From Mesorhizobium sp. L-2-11 (GTDB lineage: Bacteria; Pseudomonadota; Alphaproteobacteria; Rhizobiales; Rhizobiaceae), in contig NZ_AP023260.1 in the NCBI RefSeq assembly GCF_016756595.1, positions 107,754 to 171,753 of the forward strand: 64,000 nt of DNA, in the 5' to 3' direction. Each line of letters starts with the position of its first letter. The stretch's first letter is position 1. Made by a program: the position numbers and the translations under genes. The notes beneath the pieces were generated by a model. The model saw only the letters and a program-made list of their open reading frames with translations. It was not told the DNA's origin and did not search any database. Below are positions 63,393 through 64,000 of this stretch, one piece after another.

Positions 63393-64000
63393 CTAGCTGA
63401 GAACCCCGGCAACGTATCCGCTCATGCCACGCCTCTTGATTTCAGCCCGATCGCAATGATCACAGCAAGCTCGAAATCGCATTGCGGGCGAGCGGCTCCC
63501 GAATACCCAGTCGAGAATTCTGACTGACAGACTCGGACGCTCCCTGGATTTCGGGCCTTGGAAGTACGCCGAGATCGCCTCTCTCATACAGGTCTGCGAC
63601 CTCATCATCTTGTTCACCTGGTCGATCTGGCGGAAGCGTTGTTCAAGCATGTGTCCGCGATTGAGATTCAAGACGTCAGTCGATGCGACTGTCTTCTCGG
63701 CCATGAATCGAAGACGCGAAACGTCGCGGTTTACACTTGAGCCAATGTGGAACATGACAGCCACAGAGGGCCTTCCGTCCCGGCCGGCACGGCCGAATTC
63801 TTGCAGCTGATCCTCGACAGAGGCCGAATGCTGCCAGTGGATGACCAGGCGGACGTTCGGGACATCAAGACCCATTCCAAACGCGTTCGTGCAAATGATC
63901 TGGTCGACTGACGGCCCGCTCTGCCCGAGGAACCTTTTCACGAGTTCCTGACGATCCCAAGAGGTTCCGAGCTTCGAATGGTACAAGGGGATATCAAGCC
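63393..64000 (-). CDS. RecQ-like DEAD/H helicase, C-terminal part only (5' end outside window)
   Basis: The frame is open to the right window edge (LDIPLYHSKLGTSW just inside). Helicase motifs V and VI are visible: TNAFGMGLDVPNVRLVIHWQ and QLQEFGRAGRDG. A RecQ zinc-binding region follows (CMREAISAYFQG, then CCDHCD). The end at 63393 is earlier than in full RecQ, with no HRDC domain. RecQ-type helicases often sit in accessory islands and some defence systems. The missing N terminus prevents a closer call. Confidence 0.8.
   Translation of the reverse strand, partial: LDIPLYHSKLGTSWDRQELVKRFLGQSGPSVDQIICTNAFGMGLDVPNVRLVIHWQHSASVEDQLQEFGRAGRDGRPSVAVMFHIGSSVNRDVSRLRFMAEKTVASTDVLNLNRGHMLEQRFRQIDQVNKMMRSQTCMREAISAYFQGPKSRERPSLSVRILDWVFGSRSPAMRFRACCDHCDRAEIKRRGMSGYVAGVLS

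Overview
The window comes from an accessory, mobile part of a GC-rich alphaproteobacterial genome. A rhizobium of the Mesorhizobium type is most likely. The reasons are a Ros/MucR-type regulator, an IS66 element with tnpA-tnpB-tnpC, a VirD2-like relaxase with MobC and a ParA-like partner, many insertion-sequence remnants, and a DUF389 protein. No rRNA, complete tRNA, CRISPR array or core housekeeping operon is visible. The species is inferred and was not tested.

Layout. (1) 1-8893 is a peptide-natural-product (RiPP) operon on the plus strand: a GNAT protein cut by the window start, a B12-type radical SAM maturase, an HlyD-like adaptor, and two NHLP-type ABC exporters, the first carrying a C39 leader peptidase. 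No precursor peptide is visible. (2) 8894-24240 is a graveyard of mobile and broken genes. It holds two IS6-family elements, an IS66 element with a perfect 8-bp target duplication, and fragments of S46 peptidase, TniQ, QueE, IS3 OrfA and a flavin monooxygenase. Intact genes here are a ProQ/FinO-domain protein and a trypsin-nuclease fusion that looks like a conflict (defence) effector. Two 118-bp direct repeats, ending in ACA like Tn7/Tni transposon ends, flank the TniQ piece. (3) 24258-26230 holds MucR, a DUF389 membrane protein and a small protein.

(4) 27000-48980 is the most unusual part: about 18 genes on alternating strands that look like a specialised nucleoside pathway. It combines paralogues of PurC and PurH with a beta-RFAP-synthase-like GHMP-fold protein. 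That class of enzyme makes the C-glycosidic bond from PRPP in methanopterin and, in ForT/PyfQ, in the C-nucleosides formycin and pyrazofurin. Around them are a TrpF-like isomerase, a BtpA/SgcQ barrel, Rieske and GMC redox proteins, an amidohydrolase/decarboxylase, a PaaK-like adenylating enzyme, a HAD phosphatase, a FGGY kinase, a molybdenum hydroxylase subunit, a NUDIX hydrolase, a subtilase, a THI5/NMT1-like protein, an alanine-racemase-fold decarboxylase homologue that seems to lack the PLP lysine, and an 83-residue Glu/Ala/Ser-repeat peptide with a very strong ribosome binding site. The working reading is a purine-like C-nucleoside pathway of unknown product.

(5) 48970-56623 is a mobilisation and maintenance module: relaxase, MobC, a candidate oriT with an IncP-like nic sequence, ParA, a DNA-binding partner and an HTH regulator, broken up by a deleted IS. 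(6) 56970-58646 is a complete IS with two repeats at each end. (7) 59511-62715 is a complete His-Xaa-Ser system (hxsA, hxsD, hxsB, hxsC), followed by a small lipoprotein and the C-terminal half of a RecQ-like helicase that runs off the window.
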